From positions 287,066 through 351,065 of the forward strand of contig NZ_NWUC01000005.1 in NCBI RefSeq assembly GCF_002750855.1: 64,000 nucleotides of DNA, read 5' to 3'. Numbering within the stretch: position 1 is the first letter of the stretch; each line of letters opens with the position of its first letter. The stretch comes from Neopararhizobium haloflavum (lineage in GTDB: Bacteria > Pseudomonadota > Alphaproteobacteria > Rhizobiales > Rhizobiaceae). The position numbers and the translations under genes are program-made. The notes under the pieces were generated by a model that was not told the DNA's origin, made no database searches, and saw only the letters and a program-made list of their open reading frames with translations. This document shows, one piece after another, positions 28,597-37,654 of the stretch.

Positions 28597-29121
28597 ATGG
28601 GAATTGCGATCAAGACCGGGCTGAAAGGCGTGGAGAGCCGCGTCCGGACACTCTTGCTCGCCGGGACCTGCGCCCTTCTCACCGCAACGCCGGCGATCTC
28701 GCAGAGCTTCGAGAACCGGGACGCATCGGAAAACATCGCCGATTCGGAAATTTCGGTTGAGGACACCAGCGCCGCCGAACGTGTCGACGACCTGCAGCAG
28801 ACGATCGCCGATCTGCGCGAAAGCATCGATCGGGTGAAGATCATCACCAACATGGAGAAGATCGACGTCGTCTATCTCAGTGACATGATCGAAAATGCGC
28901 CGCCCGAAGTGGAAGAAGCGATCGAGGCAAGCAGCGAACGCATCCTGGAGCTTCAAAAGGCATTGGAAGCCAGCGCCATCTTCTACAACGCCCTGACTTC
29001 GCGAGAGGTGAACATTCCCGATGTCGTGTCGATCGACCTCGACGAGCCCGATGCCACCATCTTCGTCCGCGGCGTGGCGCCCGATCAGGGCGTGACCATC
29101 GACGAAGCCGAAGGCGAATAA
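28597..29121 (+). CDS. Unrecognised secreted coiled-coil protein inside the urease cluster
   Basis: 174 residues from the ATG at 28597, 6 bases after GGAG; two earlier ATGs (28581, 28585) are weaker. A probable signal peptide with core TLLLAGTCALLTATPAISQ ends near residue 37. Residues about 60-130 are a charged amphipathic helix (VDDLQQTIADLRESIDRVK, later EEAIEASSERILELQKALEA), likely a coiled coil. The C-terminus is acidic. I do not recognise the family. It lies antisense between ureB and ureC, which is odd for a urease operon. Confidence 0.65.
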   Translation: MGIAIKTGLKGVESRVRTLLLAGTCALLTATPAISQSFENRDASENIADSEISVEDTSAAERVDDLQQTIADLRESIDRVKIITNMEKIDVVYLSDMIENAPPEVEEAIEASSERILELQKALEASAIFYNALTSREVNIPDVVSIDLDEPDATIFVRGVAPDQGVTIDEAEGE

Positions 29122-29144
29122 ACCGCCGCGCTTTCCGCCCGGAC

Positions 29145-29450
29145 TCAAAGATCACCCATAACCTGTTGACGGAAGCCGAAAACCCGACGGCTTCCGCCAA
29201 TCGGGATCAGCGTCACCTCGCGCTCCTGGCCGGGCTCGAAGCGCACCGCCGTACCCGACGCGATGTCGAGCCGCATGCCGCGCGCCTTGTCGCGGTCGAA
29301 GGCAAGCGCGGGGTTCGTCTCGAAGAAGTGGTAGTGGCTGCCCACCTGCACCGGCCGGTCGCCGGTGTTGGCGACGATCAGCGTCGTCGTCTGGGCGCCT
29401 GAATTGAGTTCGATATCGCCAGCTGCCGTAATCACTTCGCCCGGAATCAT
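29145..29450 (-). CDS. ureB: Urease beta subunit
   Basis: 101 residues starting [16 protein letters not shown], with the family core [20 protein letters not shown] and [18 protein letters not shown]. The length is normal for a separate bacterial beta subunit. It begins 12 bases after ureA ends. The next urease gene downstream (ureC) is nearly 700 bases away across an opposite-strand gene. Confidence 0.96.
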   Translation of the reverse strand: MIPGEVITAAGDIELNSGAQTTTLIVANTGDRPVQVGSHYHFFETNPALAFDRDKARGMRLDIASGTAVRFEPGQEREVTLIPIGGSRRVFGFRQQVMGDL

Positions 29451-29462
29451 ATCGTGCTCCTG

Positions 29463-29765
29463 TCAGCGGATGGGTTCATGAACGGTGACGAGCTTTGTTC
29501 CATCGGGAAACGTCGCCTCGACCTGCACGTCGTGGATCATCTCGGCCACGCCCTCCATCACCTCGGCTCGCGTCAGCACTTCGGCGCCGGCCTGCATCAG
29601 TTCGGCGACCGGACGCCCGTCCCGCGCGCCTTCGACGACGAAGTCGGTGATCAAGGCGATCGCTTCCGGATGGTTGAGCTTCACGCCACGCTCCAGGCGG
29701 CGGCGCGCGACCATGGCAGCCATCGAAATGAGCAGCTTGTCTTTTTCACGCGGTGTGAGATTCAT
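29463..29765 (-). CDS. ureA: Urease gamma subunit
   Basis: 100 residues starting [20 protein letters not shown], with [20 protein letters not shown] and the ending [12 protein letters not shown], all diagnostic of UreA. It forms the (UreABC)3 core with UreB and UreC. The order ureD-ureA-ureB is compact, with a 34-base gap after ureD and AGGAGG before the ATG. Confidence 0.96.
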   Translation of the reverse strand: MNLTPREKDKLLISMAAMVARRRLERGVKLNHPEAIALITDFVVEGARDGRPVAELMQAGAEVLTRAEVMEGVAEMIHDVQVEATFPDGTKLVTVHEPIR

Positions 29766-29799
29766 CCCCTCGAAAATCCTCCTTTAAGCCGGCGCCCCG

Positions 29800-30642
29800 T
29801 CAGCTTGCCCATATCTTGGGCAATGGTGCCCGCCCGTTAAGCAATGCGAGCAGCGGCATCAGGGTCTTGCGCAGGGCCAGACTGCTTTCTGCTGAAAGAC
29901 GAGCAAGAATCTTGCCACGTCCGCCCACCGTCCACGCGCTCACGCCGCCGGCATCGCCGATCAGGTCGCGGGCAGGCTCAAGCAGTTGCTCGGCATCATC
30001 GGCGATCAGCAAAAGGCTTGCCAGTGCGATATGGCCGCCGGCGATCGCCGGCCGGTCAAGCTGCGCCTGCCCGCTTCCAGCGAACGCCAGATCCTCGGCA
30101 TGGATGAGACGATTGCCGCACTGAATGCGCCACCGGTCATGAAAATCCACCTTCTCGACCACCTCGCCCATCGCGGCGCGTCCGAAGATCAGCGGTTCGA
30201 CCACAAGCAGGCGCGCGTCAACGGCCATGTCGACCTGAAGATTGCGCCTGAACCGGGCGCGGTCGAAAAGGATCGTCTCCTGCGGCACCCAGGCGAGCGT
30301 GGCGCCATCGGCCAGATCGAGCCGTGTGCTGGCGAGCGCCTCCGCGCCGGTCGATCGATAGATGCGTTCGCAGGCCTGTGTGGTGACGGACGCATGAGCG
30401 CCCTGCCCGACCTCGACCGACCAGGTCATGCGGTCACCACCGGTCATGCCACCGGACGTGTTGATCAGCACCGCTTCGAGCGGCGCACTTCGAACGGGCC
30501 ACGGCAGTCTGATCTTTGCGCAGCCATCCTGGTAGAGCGTTGCGAGCCTGCTTTCCCCGTCGACCGACTTGACCGCGAGCCGGCCTTCTCCACGGGCACG
30601 CTGAAGCGCTGGCTCTATGACGACTGGTGCTGTCTCATGCAT
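29800..30642 (-). CDS. ureD: Urease accessory protein UreD
   Basis: About 280 residues from the ATG at 30642 (MHETAPVV). An ATG 36 bases upstream is possible; neither has a strong ribosome site. Recognisable UreD text: VLINTSGGMTGGDRMTW, TQACERIYRS, WVPQETILFDRARFRR. UreD is the scaffold that recruits UreF and UreG to apo-urease. It is first in the urease gene order and starts only 28 bases after the MATE gene ends on the same strand, so the two may share a promoter. Confidence 0.93.
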   Translation of the reverse strand: MHETAPVVIEPALQRARGEGRLAVKSVDGESRLATLYQDGCAKIRLPWPVRSAPLEAVLINTSGGMTGGDRMTWSVEVGQGAHASVTTQACERIYRSTGAEALASTRLDLADGATLAWVPQETILFDRARFRRNLQVDMAVDARLLVVEPLIFGRAAMGEVVEKVDFHDRWRIQCGNRLIHAEDLAFAGSGQAQLDRPAIAGGHIALASLLLIADDAEQLLEPARDLIGDAGGVSAWTVGGRGKILARLSAESSLALRKTLMPLLALLNGRAPLPKIWAS

Positions 30643-30670
30643 GGCCGGCGACTTTATGGATTTTGCCCGC

Positions 30671-32092
30671 TCACGCAATCTCGCTGTGGGGTGTCGTCAG
30701 GCCCAGCCTGTCGCGTTCGCCGAAGCGCCAGGACATCAGCACCGCGGCGGCGGTCAACCCTGCTGCAAGACCCCACCATATTCCGACCGCGCCGAGACCA
30801 ATCGGAAATGCCAGGACGTATCCTGCCGGCAGCCCGATGAACCAGTAGCTGACGATTGCGATGATCATCGGCATGCGGGTATCCTTCAGCCCGCGCAGGT
30901 TGCCCGCGGAGACCGCCTGGATCCCGTCCACGATCTGGAATGCCGCCGCCACGTAAAGCAGCGGCACGGCGAAGGCGATGACCTCGCTCGCCGTCGCATT
31001 GGTTTCATCGAGATAGAGCCCGACCAGAAGTTCAGGGACAAGCCAGAAGGTGAGCGCCGCCGCAAGGCCGATGCCCGCGGCCATGACCACGGCCGACCAT
31101 CCGGCGCGCATCAGGCCTGTCCAGTCCTCACGTCCATGGGCAAGCCCCACCCGCACGGTCGAGGCGCTGGCCAGACCAAGCGGAATCATGAAGGCGATCG
31201 AAGCCAGTTGCAGGGCAATGCCGTGCGCCGCCAAAGGGATGGTGCCGAGCCAGCCGACCATGATGGACGCCGCCGAGAACAGGCCTGCCTCGGCTATGAT
31301 CGTCAGGCCAATCGGCCAGCCCAGTCGAATCACTTCGAAGAAGGCAGGCCAATCGGGTCGCCAGAACCGGACGTAGAGCTCGTATTTCTTCAGCTGCGGC
31401 TTCGTGCTTGTGTATTGCATGAGCCAAAGCGCGCCGAAAAGATTGGTGCCGAGGGATGCAACGGCGGCACCGACGATGCCCAGCGCCGGCGCGCCGAGAT
31501 TGCCGAAGATGAAGATGTAGTTGAGCCCGATATTGAGCGCCACGCCCGCGAACGTCGCCCACATCAGCACATGTGCCTTGCCGATCACGGCCAGATAGGA
31601 TCGCAGCCCCATCAGGAACAGCGCGGGGAACATCGCCCACTGCGCGACCCGCATGTACTGGCCGGCGAGCGCCGAGGTTTCGGGCGCCTGCCCGAGAGCC
31701 AGCAGGATGGGCTCGATCTGCCAGAGCGGCACCATGACGACGGCGGAATAAAGGGCGAGCACCCAAAGGCCCATTCGCACCGAGCGGCGCACGCCACGCA
31801 CATCGCCCCGCCCCTCGGCATGCGCCGCGACCGGCATGACGGCCTGGGCGAACCCGACACCGAAAATGAAGACAAGGAAAAAGGCCTGCGTCGCAAGGAC
31901 GGCCGCCGCAAGCTCGGTCGCGCCGAGCCAGCCGACCATCACCGTATCGCTGATGTTGATGGCCATATGGCCGAGTTGGGCACCGATCAACGGCGTGGCG
32001 AGCACCACGGTTGCGCGGGCATGACCACCCCAGGACATGCCGGGACGCAGGCCTGCCTGATCGACGATTGCAGCGTCGACGCGCGTGTCCAT
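30671..32092 (-). CDS. MATE-family efflux transporter
   Basis: 473 residues from the ATG at 32092, 6 bases after GGAG (an ATG at 32155 is less likely). Twelve membrane segments fall in two homologous halves. Key text is ATPLIGAQLGHMAINISDTVMVG, typical of NorM-like MATE proteins, with the equivalent helix of the second half at LGWPIGLTIIAEAGLFSAAS. It exports cationic compounds using a sodium or proton gradient. It precedes the urease genes on the same strand, but a functional link is not evident. Confidence 0.92.
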   Translation of the reverse strand: MDTRVDAAIVDQAGLRPGMSWGGHARATVVLATPLIGAQLGHMAINISDTVMVGWLGATELAAAVLATQAFFLVFIFGVGFAQAVMPVAAHAEGRGDVRGVRRSVRMGLWVLALYSAVVMVPLWQIEPILLALGQAPETSALAGQYMRVAQWAMFPALFLMGLRSYLAVIGKAHVLMWATFAGVALNIGLNYIFIFGNLGAPALGIVGAAVASLGTNLFGALWLMQYTSTKPQLKKYELYVRFWRPDWPAFFEVIRLGWPIGLTIIAEAGLFSAASIMVGWLGTIPLAAHGIALQLASIAFMIPLGLASASTVRVGLAHGREDWTGLMRAGWSAVVMAAGIGLAAALTFWLVPELLVGLYLDETNATASEVIAFAVPLLYVAAAFQIVDGIQAVSAGNLRGLKDTRMPMIIAIVSYWFIGLPAGYVLAFPIGLGAVGIWWGLAAGLTAAAVLMSWRFGERDRLGLTTPHSEIA

Positions 32093-32246
32093 GTCTGTCT
32101 CCGAATAGATCGCGGCCACCGGCACCATGGCAGGGCGGCCAATGCCAACTGCCATACCGCAATTCTCGGCGAGACGAAATCGCTTCTGCGATGAGAGTTT
32201 TTGATGGATGCGATCAGCGCGGCGGACGGGATACGCACGGCTCTAC

Positions 32247-32513
32247 TCAGTGAAGAATGAATTCGCCGTTGAGCATGCGCCACTCGCGCGGCGCGATCAG
32301 GCGCTGATGGGTATAGCGAACCGAATGGAGCAATCCATCGAGGGTGGACTGCCAAAAATCGAGGAAACCGCGCATCAGCGGAAAATCCGGCGCAAGATCA
32401 TAGTCCTGCCATATGTAGGATTGCAGGACGACGGGATGATCCGGCAACCTGTAGAGAATATGGGCGGTCGTCAGACCGTATCCCTTCAACTGCCTTTCAA
32501 AGTCGCTTTCCAT
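32247..32513 (-). CDS. usg: Usg-family protein
   Basis: 88 residues: MESDFERQLKGYGLTTAHIL and QSYIWQDYDLAPDFPLMRGF match the small alphaproteobacterial Usg family, first named from a gene near trp genes in Caulobacter. The molecular role is not known. It stands alone here, between the MATE gene and the acyl carrier protein gene, preceded by an AT-rich stretch at 32580-32640 that probably holds its promoter. Confidence 0.88.
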   Translation of the reverse strand: MESDFERQLKGYGLTTAHILYRLPDHPVVLQSYIWQDYDLAPDFPLMRGFLDFWQSTLDGLLHSVRYTHQRLIAPREWRMLNGEFILH

Positions 32514-32689
32514 GTGACCTCACAACGGCAACCGCATTCGCACCGCCAAGTGTGCGCGCTTCAAACCGTCCGGTCCACCAGAAACTTCGATAATACTACA
32601 ATTTCATTAGTTAAATCAGCCAACTAGCAGCATATCAGCGAAACTGCTACCAATCATCCGCCTTGACGTTGCTTTCGGCTCTTGCGTGC

Positions 32690-32938
32690 TCAGGCCGCTT
32701 TGGCGGACAGCAACTCGCCGACCGCGTGGATGATGTCGTTGACGGTCCGGAACGATCGCCACAGGTCGATCGAGTCCGTCTCCACGCCGTAGCGCTCTTC
32801 AAGGTCGAGTACGATCTCGGTCATCTCCAGGGAATGAATTCCCAGGTCGTCGATGCTCGTGTCGCCCTCAACTTCGGCCACGTCACGGTCGCTGTAGCTG
32901 GCGATATAATGGATGATTTCGTCGGAAAGCTGGGTCAT
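32690..32938 (-). CDS. Orphan acyl carrier protein
   Basis: 82 residues from the ATG at 32938 with GAGGG 6 bases upstream. The phosphopantetheine attachment site is Ser36 in DDLGIHSLEMTEIVLDLEE, where the usual DSL is HSL. It is acidic, as acyl carrier proteins are. No synthase, ligase or acyltransferase lies next to it, so it is not the housekeeping fatty-acid carrier (normally beside fabD/fabF). It may serve a specialised acyl chain or D-alanyl/aminoacyl transfer; undetermined. Confidence 0.85.
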   Translation of the reverse strand: MTQLSDEIIHYIASYSDRDVAEVEGDTSIDDLGIHSLEMTEIVLDLEERYGVETDSIDLWRSFRTVNDIIHAVGELLSAKAA

Positions 32939-33083
32939 GGCTTGCCCTCGATGGCCGCCTCTTGCGGCCTTGCGCCGGTGAAGTCTGAGGACCTGTCCGG
33001 AACCCATTTCCGCACTGGCCGGTCTTGCGGCAGGTCGGCGCCGACGAGATGCCGCTTCCGGCCTCATTCATAATTCGGAAAGC

Positions 33084-34184
33084 TTAACGATTTCTGACAG
33101 CGTCGCCGGATGTGTCCTGATCGAGGACAAACGGTATGATCTCGTCTTCGACGAAGGCATGCAGGTCATCCTTGTAACCCGACCGTCCCGAGGGCTGGTC
33201 GGTGTCGGAGGTGATTACGACCGTCATGTCGAGCTCCGGCAGGATGTAGAGCATCTGACCGCCATAGCCCCAAGCATAGAAACAGTCGTATCCGTCCATA
33301 TTCCGGATGAACCAGTTGTAGCCGTAGCGCTCGCCCGAAAAGACGGAATTGGTGCGCGCCGTCCACGACTGGGTGATCCACGCGGCCGGAACAACGGTCT
33401 CGCCGTCGAATTCTCCGCCGTTGCGATAGAGTTCGCCAAAGGCGAAGAGGGCCTTCGGGCTTACCGCCATCTGGTTGCCGCCGAGCGGTATGCCCTGAGG
33501 GTCGCGCTCCCAGTCGGCGATGCGAAAAGCGCCATCCATGGAGAGCCACTCATTGGCAAGGGCCATCGTATCGCGTCCGCCCACCCTGGTGAGGATGGCG
33601 GAAAGCAGATGGCTGCTGCCCGTCGAATAGAGCATCCCCGTGCCCGGTTCGGCCACGAATGGCTGGGCGAGTGCGGCGCTCACCCAGTTGGGGTTGGCGA
33701 TCCACCGCCCGTAGTTGCCGCCGGACGTGCGCTGCAATCCTGCCTGCATCGAAAGGAGATGACCGATCGTGATCTCGTTAAGACGCGGATCGGGATTTTC
33801 GGGAAAGCTGTCTGAAAGAAAATCGGCGATGGGTTGATCCACACCCTCGATCAGTCCCTTGTCGATCGCGATCCCGACCATAGCGGAGAGGATCGATTTC
33901 GATGCCGATTTTATGTTGGTCGGCTGGCTTGGCAGGTGGCCGTCGAAGCCCTCCTCGATCAGCACATTGCCGCTTCTTGCAACGATGAGCGTCTGGAGCG
34001 GTTCGAACGCATCGGCTGTCGCGATGATCGCCGCGCGGCCGGAACGCGCACCATCATTCTCGACCATGCCGTCGGGGGATGAGGGAACGGGCACCTGCGA
34101 TGGCAGGGGTTGTCCTGTCGCGCTCGTTCCCAGAAGGAGCAGAACGAACAAACTGAAGATCGATTGGCGCTTTGGATGAATCAT
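33084..34184 (-). CDS. Serine hydrolase of the beta-lactamase class C / DD-peptidase family, secreted
   Basis: 366 residues with a signal peptide (core IFSLFVLLLLGTSATG). The catalytic SxxK is the SASK in NIKSASKSILSAMVG. A tyrosine-based second motif is probably YSTGSS, and YGYNWF and AWGYGGQMLYILPELD complete the serine-hydrolase fold. The family includes esterases, 6-aminohexanoate-type hydrolases and penicillin-binding enzymes; the substrate is not determined. Periplasmic or secreted location is inferred from the signal. Confidence 0.87.
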   Translation of the reverse strand: MIHPKRQSIFSLFVLLLLGTSATGQPLPSQVPVPSSPDGMVENDGARSGRAAIIATADAFEPLQTLIVARSGNVLIEEGFDGHLPSQPTNIKSASKSILSAMVGIAIDKGLIEGVDQPIADFLSDSFPENPDPRLNEITIGHLLSMQAGLQRTSGGNYGRWIANPNWVSAALAQPFVAEPGTGMLYSTGSSHLLSAILTRVGGRDTMALANEWLSMDGAFRIADWERDPQGIPLGGNQMAVSPKALFAFGELYRNGGEFDGETVVPAAWITQSWTARTNSVFSGERYGYNWFIRNMDGYDCFYAWGYGGQMLYILPELDMTVVITSDTDQPSGRSGYKDDLHAFVEDEIIPFVLDQDTSGDAVRNR

Positions 34185-34259
34185 GATGCCGGCATCTGAC
34201 CGATCAGAGCCGATCGCGGCAATTCACACCGCCGTGAAAGATGATTTTCGGGGGATGTC

Positions 34260-34739
34260 TTATGCGGGCCGCAGCCCCGTCTCCACCAGCAAACCCTTGC
34301 GCTTGGCGTCGTAATAGTAGCCGCTGGCATAGAACCGAACTGCGCGGTCGTGATCGCCATCGGCGACGAGGTAGGCGCCGCGCAGATATTTTACCGCGTA
34401 GCGAAGATTGGTCTCCGCATCGAGCAGTCCCTTTGGCTCGCCGCGATACCCCATGGTGCGCGCCGTGTCGTAGCGGATCTGCATGAGGCCCCAGTTTCCC
34501 GCATTGTACGCGCCGGGATTGAAGCGGCTTTCACGTTGGACCACCCGTCGCACCAACGACAGCGGCACGTCGTAATGGGCTGCATAACGGGCGATCATCC
34601 GATCGAGATCGGTCTGTGGCGCAGCGGCGGGCGCGGTGACCGTCTCCGGCTCCTCTTTCACCGTCGTGCACCCAGTGGCCATCGAAAGGACAGCAAGCGC
34701 GCAAAAAGACAAGACCGACCGACGGCTGAGTGCCGGCAT
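34260..34739 (-). CDS. Lytic transglycosylase (SLT domain) lipoprotein
   Basis: 159 residues. Signal peptide with lipobox MATGC (Cys24), so the mature protein is probably anchored in the outer membrane. The SLT domain starts at about residue 46, with catalytic Glu in VVQRESRFNPGAYN and then NWGLMQIRYDTARTMGYRG and LLDAETNLRYAVKYLRGAY. It cleaves peptidoglycan glycan strands to 1,6-anhydro ends. The short length means only the catalytic domain is present. Confidence 0.9.
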   Translation of the reverse strand: MPALSRRSVLSFCALAVLSMATGCTTVKEEPETVTAPAAAPQTDLDRMIARYAAHYDVPLSLVRRVVQRESRFNPGAYNAGNWGLMQIRYDTARTMGYRGEPKGLLDAETNLRYAVKYLRGAYLVADGDHDRAVRFYASGYYYDAKRKGLLVETGLRPA

Positions 34740-34935
34740 TGGGAAACTCCTGGATGATGGACCGCCGGAGCGGCAAGCTCGTCCCTTTCATGGCGCATCG
34801 GACACGGATGCGGCGTTTTTGTGGACAGCCGGACGATCGGACCGCCTGCATGGAACGCATGGCACCCATGCCTTCAAGCTTATTGTGCGCCGCACAAGGC
34901 AGCCTACCTTTGCTAGACAAAGAAGGAAGCTAGTC

Positions 34936-35091
34936 ATGAAGAACATTATTCAGCGGATGAACCGCCTGTTCGACGGGTCGCCACGCCGCGACCGGGAGAA
35001 CGCCTATCTCAACGGAGCGACCTCGATCGTCGATCTGGAAATGCGTATGCGCGAAATCGACCAGGGCCGTTTCCGGGGTCGTTTCGGCTGA
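34936..35091 (+). CDS. DUF3563-family small protein
   Basis: 51 residues: MKNIIQRMNRLFDGS, then ENAYLNGATSIVDLEMRMRE and a basic end. The pattern AYLxxxxSIVDLExRMRE is the DUF3563 family. GAAGGAAG lies 7 bases before the ATG. Role unknown; family members are often single small genes. It is divergent from the transglycosylase gene, so the 195 bases between contain both promoters. Confidence 0.85.
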   Translation: MKNIIQRMNRLFDGSPRRDRENAYLNGATSIVDLEMRMREIDQGRFRGRFG

Positions 35092-35216
35092 CACCCGCTT
35101 GAAACGACCCGGTCTTTGCGGTCTTCTCGGGACGCTGCCCGCTTAAGGGGCGCGACAGCGGGAAGATCGATGGCCAGTTCACTAGAATACCGCCGCGGCG
35201 GTCACGCGCAATACAG

Positions 35217-36482
35217 ATGACCGGCTCGCGAAACCGGGGCAGGATTCGCGTCGACGTAGCGGTGGTCGGCGCCGGGATCGTCGGGGTCAGCTGCGCCCAT
35301 GCGCTGGCGTCGCGCGGGCTCAGCGTAGCGCTCATCGACCGAACGGGCATCGGCGAGGAGACCAGCGCGGGCAATGCCGGAGCATTCGCATTTTCTGACA
35401 TCTTGCCTCTCGCCTCGCCCGGCATCCTCTGGAAAGCGCCGAAGTGGCTGGTCGATCCAAGCGGACCGCTTTCGCTCCCGCCCTCCCATCTGCCCGCCAT
35501 CGCGCCCTGGCTATGGCGCTTCTTCCGCGCCGGTCGCCTGCCGAGATATCGTCGCAGCATCGAAGCGCAGGCCGCGCTGATGCAACTTTCCCAGCGCGAG
35601 ACTTCGGCCCTGATCGCCGCCCTCGATCTCAAAGGCATGGTGCACGACCATGGCGCCCTTCATCTGCACGACACTGCCCGAAGCTTCGAGGCGGCCAAAC
35701 CGGGATGGGACGTGCGCGAGCGCCACGGCATCGCGTTTCGTCACCTCGACCGGGCCGGCATCGATGCCATCCAACCCGGCCTCGCCCGCCACTTCAGCCA
35801 TGCCACCTTCGTGCCGGAATGGTCGAATGTCGGCGATCCGCAGGTCTATACCAAAACGGTCGGCAGCGCGGCGACCGATCGCGGGGCCAGCTTTCTGCGA
35901 GACGCCATAACGGCCGTGACGACGAATGAAGACGGCGTCACATTGCGCGGCGATGCCATCGGCAGCCTGGAGGCCGGCCAGGCTGTGATCGCGGCCGGCG
36001 CCTGGTCTCATCACCTTGCCGCACAGGTCGGCGACCGCATACCGCTGGAAACCGAGCGCGGATACAACACGACGCTGGCGTCCGACGCGTTCGACCTGCG
36101 CTGTCAGCTTGTGTTCGATGATCACGGCTTCGTCGTCTCGCCGCTCGATTGTGGCGTACGCGTCGGCGGCGCCGTTGAATTGGCCGGCCTGAAGCGACCG
36201 CCTGACTATCGCCGTTGCGAAGTGATGCTGGCCAAGGCTGCGCGCTTCATGCCGGGATTGAAGACCGACGGCGGAACGCAGTGGATGGGCTTTCGCCCCT
36301 CGCTTCCAGACACCCTGCCGGTGATCGGACGTTCACCCGGTGCGCCTCGTGTGATCTACGCCTTCGGCCACGGTCACCTCGGCCTCACACAAGCCGCTGC
36401 GACGGCGAGACTCGTTGCCGACCTCGCCGGCGGCCAGCCCGCGGCACTCCCGCTTGCGCCCTACGCTCCCGACCGCTTTTGA
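35217..36482 (+). CDS. FAD-dependent D-amino-acid dehydrogenase (DadA-like), probable D-hydroxyproline dehydrogenase
   Basis: 421 residues. The FAD-binding dinucleotide fold VAVVGAGIVGVSCAHALASR starts at residue 13. The C-terminal WMGFRPSLPDTLPVIGRSPG and YAFGHGHLGLTQAAATARLV are the DAO-family FAD/substrate region found in DadA-like enzymes. The gene ends 10 bases before the hydroxyproline epimerase gene, so the likely substrate is cis-4-hydroxy-D-proline, oxidised at the membrane or in the cytosol. That assignment is from context. Confidence 0.87.
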   Translation: MTGSRNRGRIRVDVAVVGAGIVGVSCAHALASRGLSVALIDRTGIGEETSAGNAGAFAFSDILPLASPGILWKAPKWLVDPSGPLSLPPSHLPAIAPWLWRFFRAGRLPRYRRSIEAQAALMQLSQRETSALIAALDLKGMVHDHGALHLHDTARSFEAAKPGWDVRERHGIAFRHLDRAGIDAIQPGLARHFSHATFVPEWSNVGDPQVYTKTVGSAATDRGASFLRDAITAVTTNEDGVTLRGDAIGSLEAGQAVIAAGAWSHHLAAQVGDRIPLETERGYNTTLASDAFDLRCQLVFDDHGFVVSPLDCGVRVGGAVELAGLKRPPDYRRCEVMLAKAARFMPGLKTDGGTQWMGFRPSLPDTLPVIGRSPGAPRVIYAFGHGHLGLTQAAATARLVADLAGGQPAALPLAPYAPDRF

Positions 36483-36492
36483 AAGATCACCC

Positions 36493-37503
36493 ATGGCACG
36501 CAACACCTTTTTCTGCATCGACGGCCACACCTGCGGCAATCCGGTTCGTGTCGTCGCCGGCGGCGCGCCGCAACTGGAAGGCGCGACCATGCTGGAGCGG
36601 CGCGCACATTTCATCGCCGAATACGACTGGATCCGCACGGGCCTGATGTTCGAGCCGCGCGGCCACGACATCATGTCCGGCTCGATCCTCTACCCGCCGA
36701 CGCGGGAAGACTGCGACATCGCCATCCTGTTCATCGAGACCTCGGGTTGCCTGCCCATGTGCGGCCACGGCACCATTGGCACGGTGACGACCATGATCGA
36801 GCACGGTCTGGTGAAGCCGAAGACGCCTGGGATTGTTCGCCTCGACACGCCAGCCGGACTGGTCACGGCGACCTACCGCCAGGAGGGTGACCATGTCGAG
36901 GAAGTGCGCATCACCAACGTGCCGTCCTTTCTTCATGCACAAGGACTGACGGCGAATGTCGAGGGTCTGGGCGAGATCACCGTGGATGTCGCCTATGGCG
37001 GCAATTTCTATGCGATCGTCGAGCCCCAGGAGGCCTTTTCGGACATCGCCGACGTGACGGTGAACGACCTTTTGACGTGGAGCCCCAAGCTGCGCGCGTC
37101 ACTGAACGAAGAATATGCGTTCCAGCACCCTGAGCACGCTGCCATCAAGGGATTGCGGCACGTGCTCTGGGCCGGCGCACCGCGCGACCCGGCAGCGCAT
37201 GCCCGAAATGCCGTCTTTTACGGCGAAGCCGCGATCGACCGCTCGCCGTGCGGCACGGGAACGTCGGCCCGGATGGCGCATTGGGCCGCCAAGGGCCGGC
37301 TCAGGGCCGGCGACGCGTTCATCCATGAAAGCATCATCGGCTCTCTGTTCCACGGACGAGTGGAAGCCGAAACCACCGTGGCGGACCGGCCCGCGATCGT
37401 TCCCTCGATCGGTGGATGGGCACGGGTGACCGGCCTCAACACGATCACCATCGACGATCGCGACCCATACGCTCATGGCTTTTCCCTTTATACAGCAAAA
37501 TAG
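36493..37503 (+). CDS. 4-hydroxyproline 2-epimerase
   Basis: 336 residues of the proline racemase family. Both catalytic cysteines are present: CLPMCGHGTIG and RSPCGTGTSARM. Two cysteines indicate an epimerase/racemase; the dehydratase relatives replace the second or first. It opens FFCIDGHTCGNPVRVVAGG, typical of hydroxyproline epimerases. Together with the DadA-like oxidase just upstream it converts trans-4-hydroxy-L-proline to the D-form and then to a pyrroline product; the later enzymes of the route are not in the window. Confidence 0.93.
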   Translation: MARNTFFCIDGHTCGNPVRVVAGGAPQLEGATMLERRAHFIAEYDWIRTGLMFEPRGHDIMSGSILYPPTREDCDIAILFIETSGCLPMCGHGTIGTVTTMIEHGLVKPKTPGIVRLDTPAGLVTATYRQEGDHVEEVRITNVPSFLHAQGLTANVEGLGEITVDVAYGGNFYAIVEPQEAFSDIADVTVNDLLTWSPKLRASLNEEYAFQHPEHAAIKGLRHVLWAGAPRDPAAHARNAVFYGEAAIDRSPCGTGTSARMAHWAAKGRLRAGDAFIHESIIGSLFHGRVEAETTVADRPAIVPSIGGWARVTGLNTITIDDRDPYAHGFSLYTAK

Positions 37504-37654
37504 CGCATAATTATGTCCGCAGTTCTTTCTGATCGAATTTCAGGAGACAATCGGCGCATTTCGACCAGCATCGATCGTCTTTTGGTTGTAGACGCTCGAA
37601 CGCTCGCATAATCTGGGCGCGATCAGAGGCTCGCACCCAAGGCATCAGCGGATT
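37504..37654. promoter_or_regulatory. Upstream region of the tungstate transporter with repeated GCATAAT elements
   Basis: The 151-base gap before tupB contains the palindrome CATAATTATG (37506-37515) and an inverted pair GCATAATC (37606-37613) and GATTATGC (37651-37658). The second arm covers the tupB start codon. These are candidate binding sites for the metallate-responsive regulator encoded at 43795-44676. No clear promoter boxes could be named. Confidence 0.4.
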
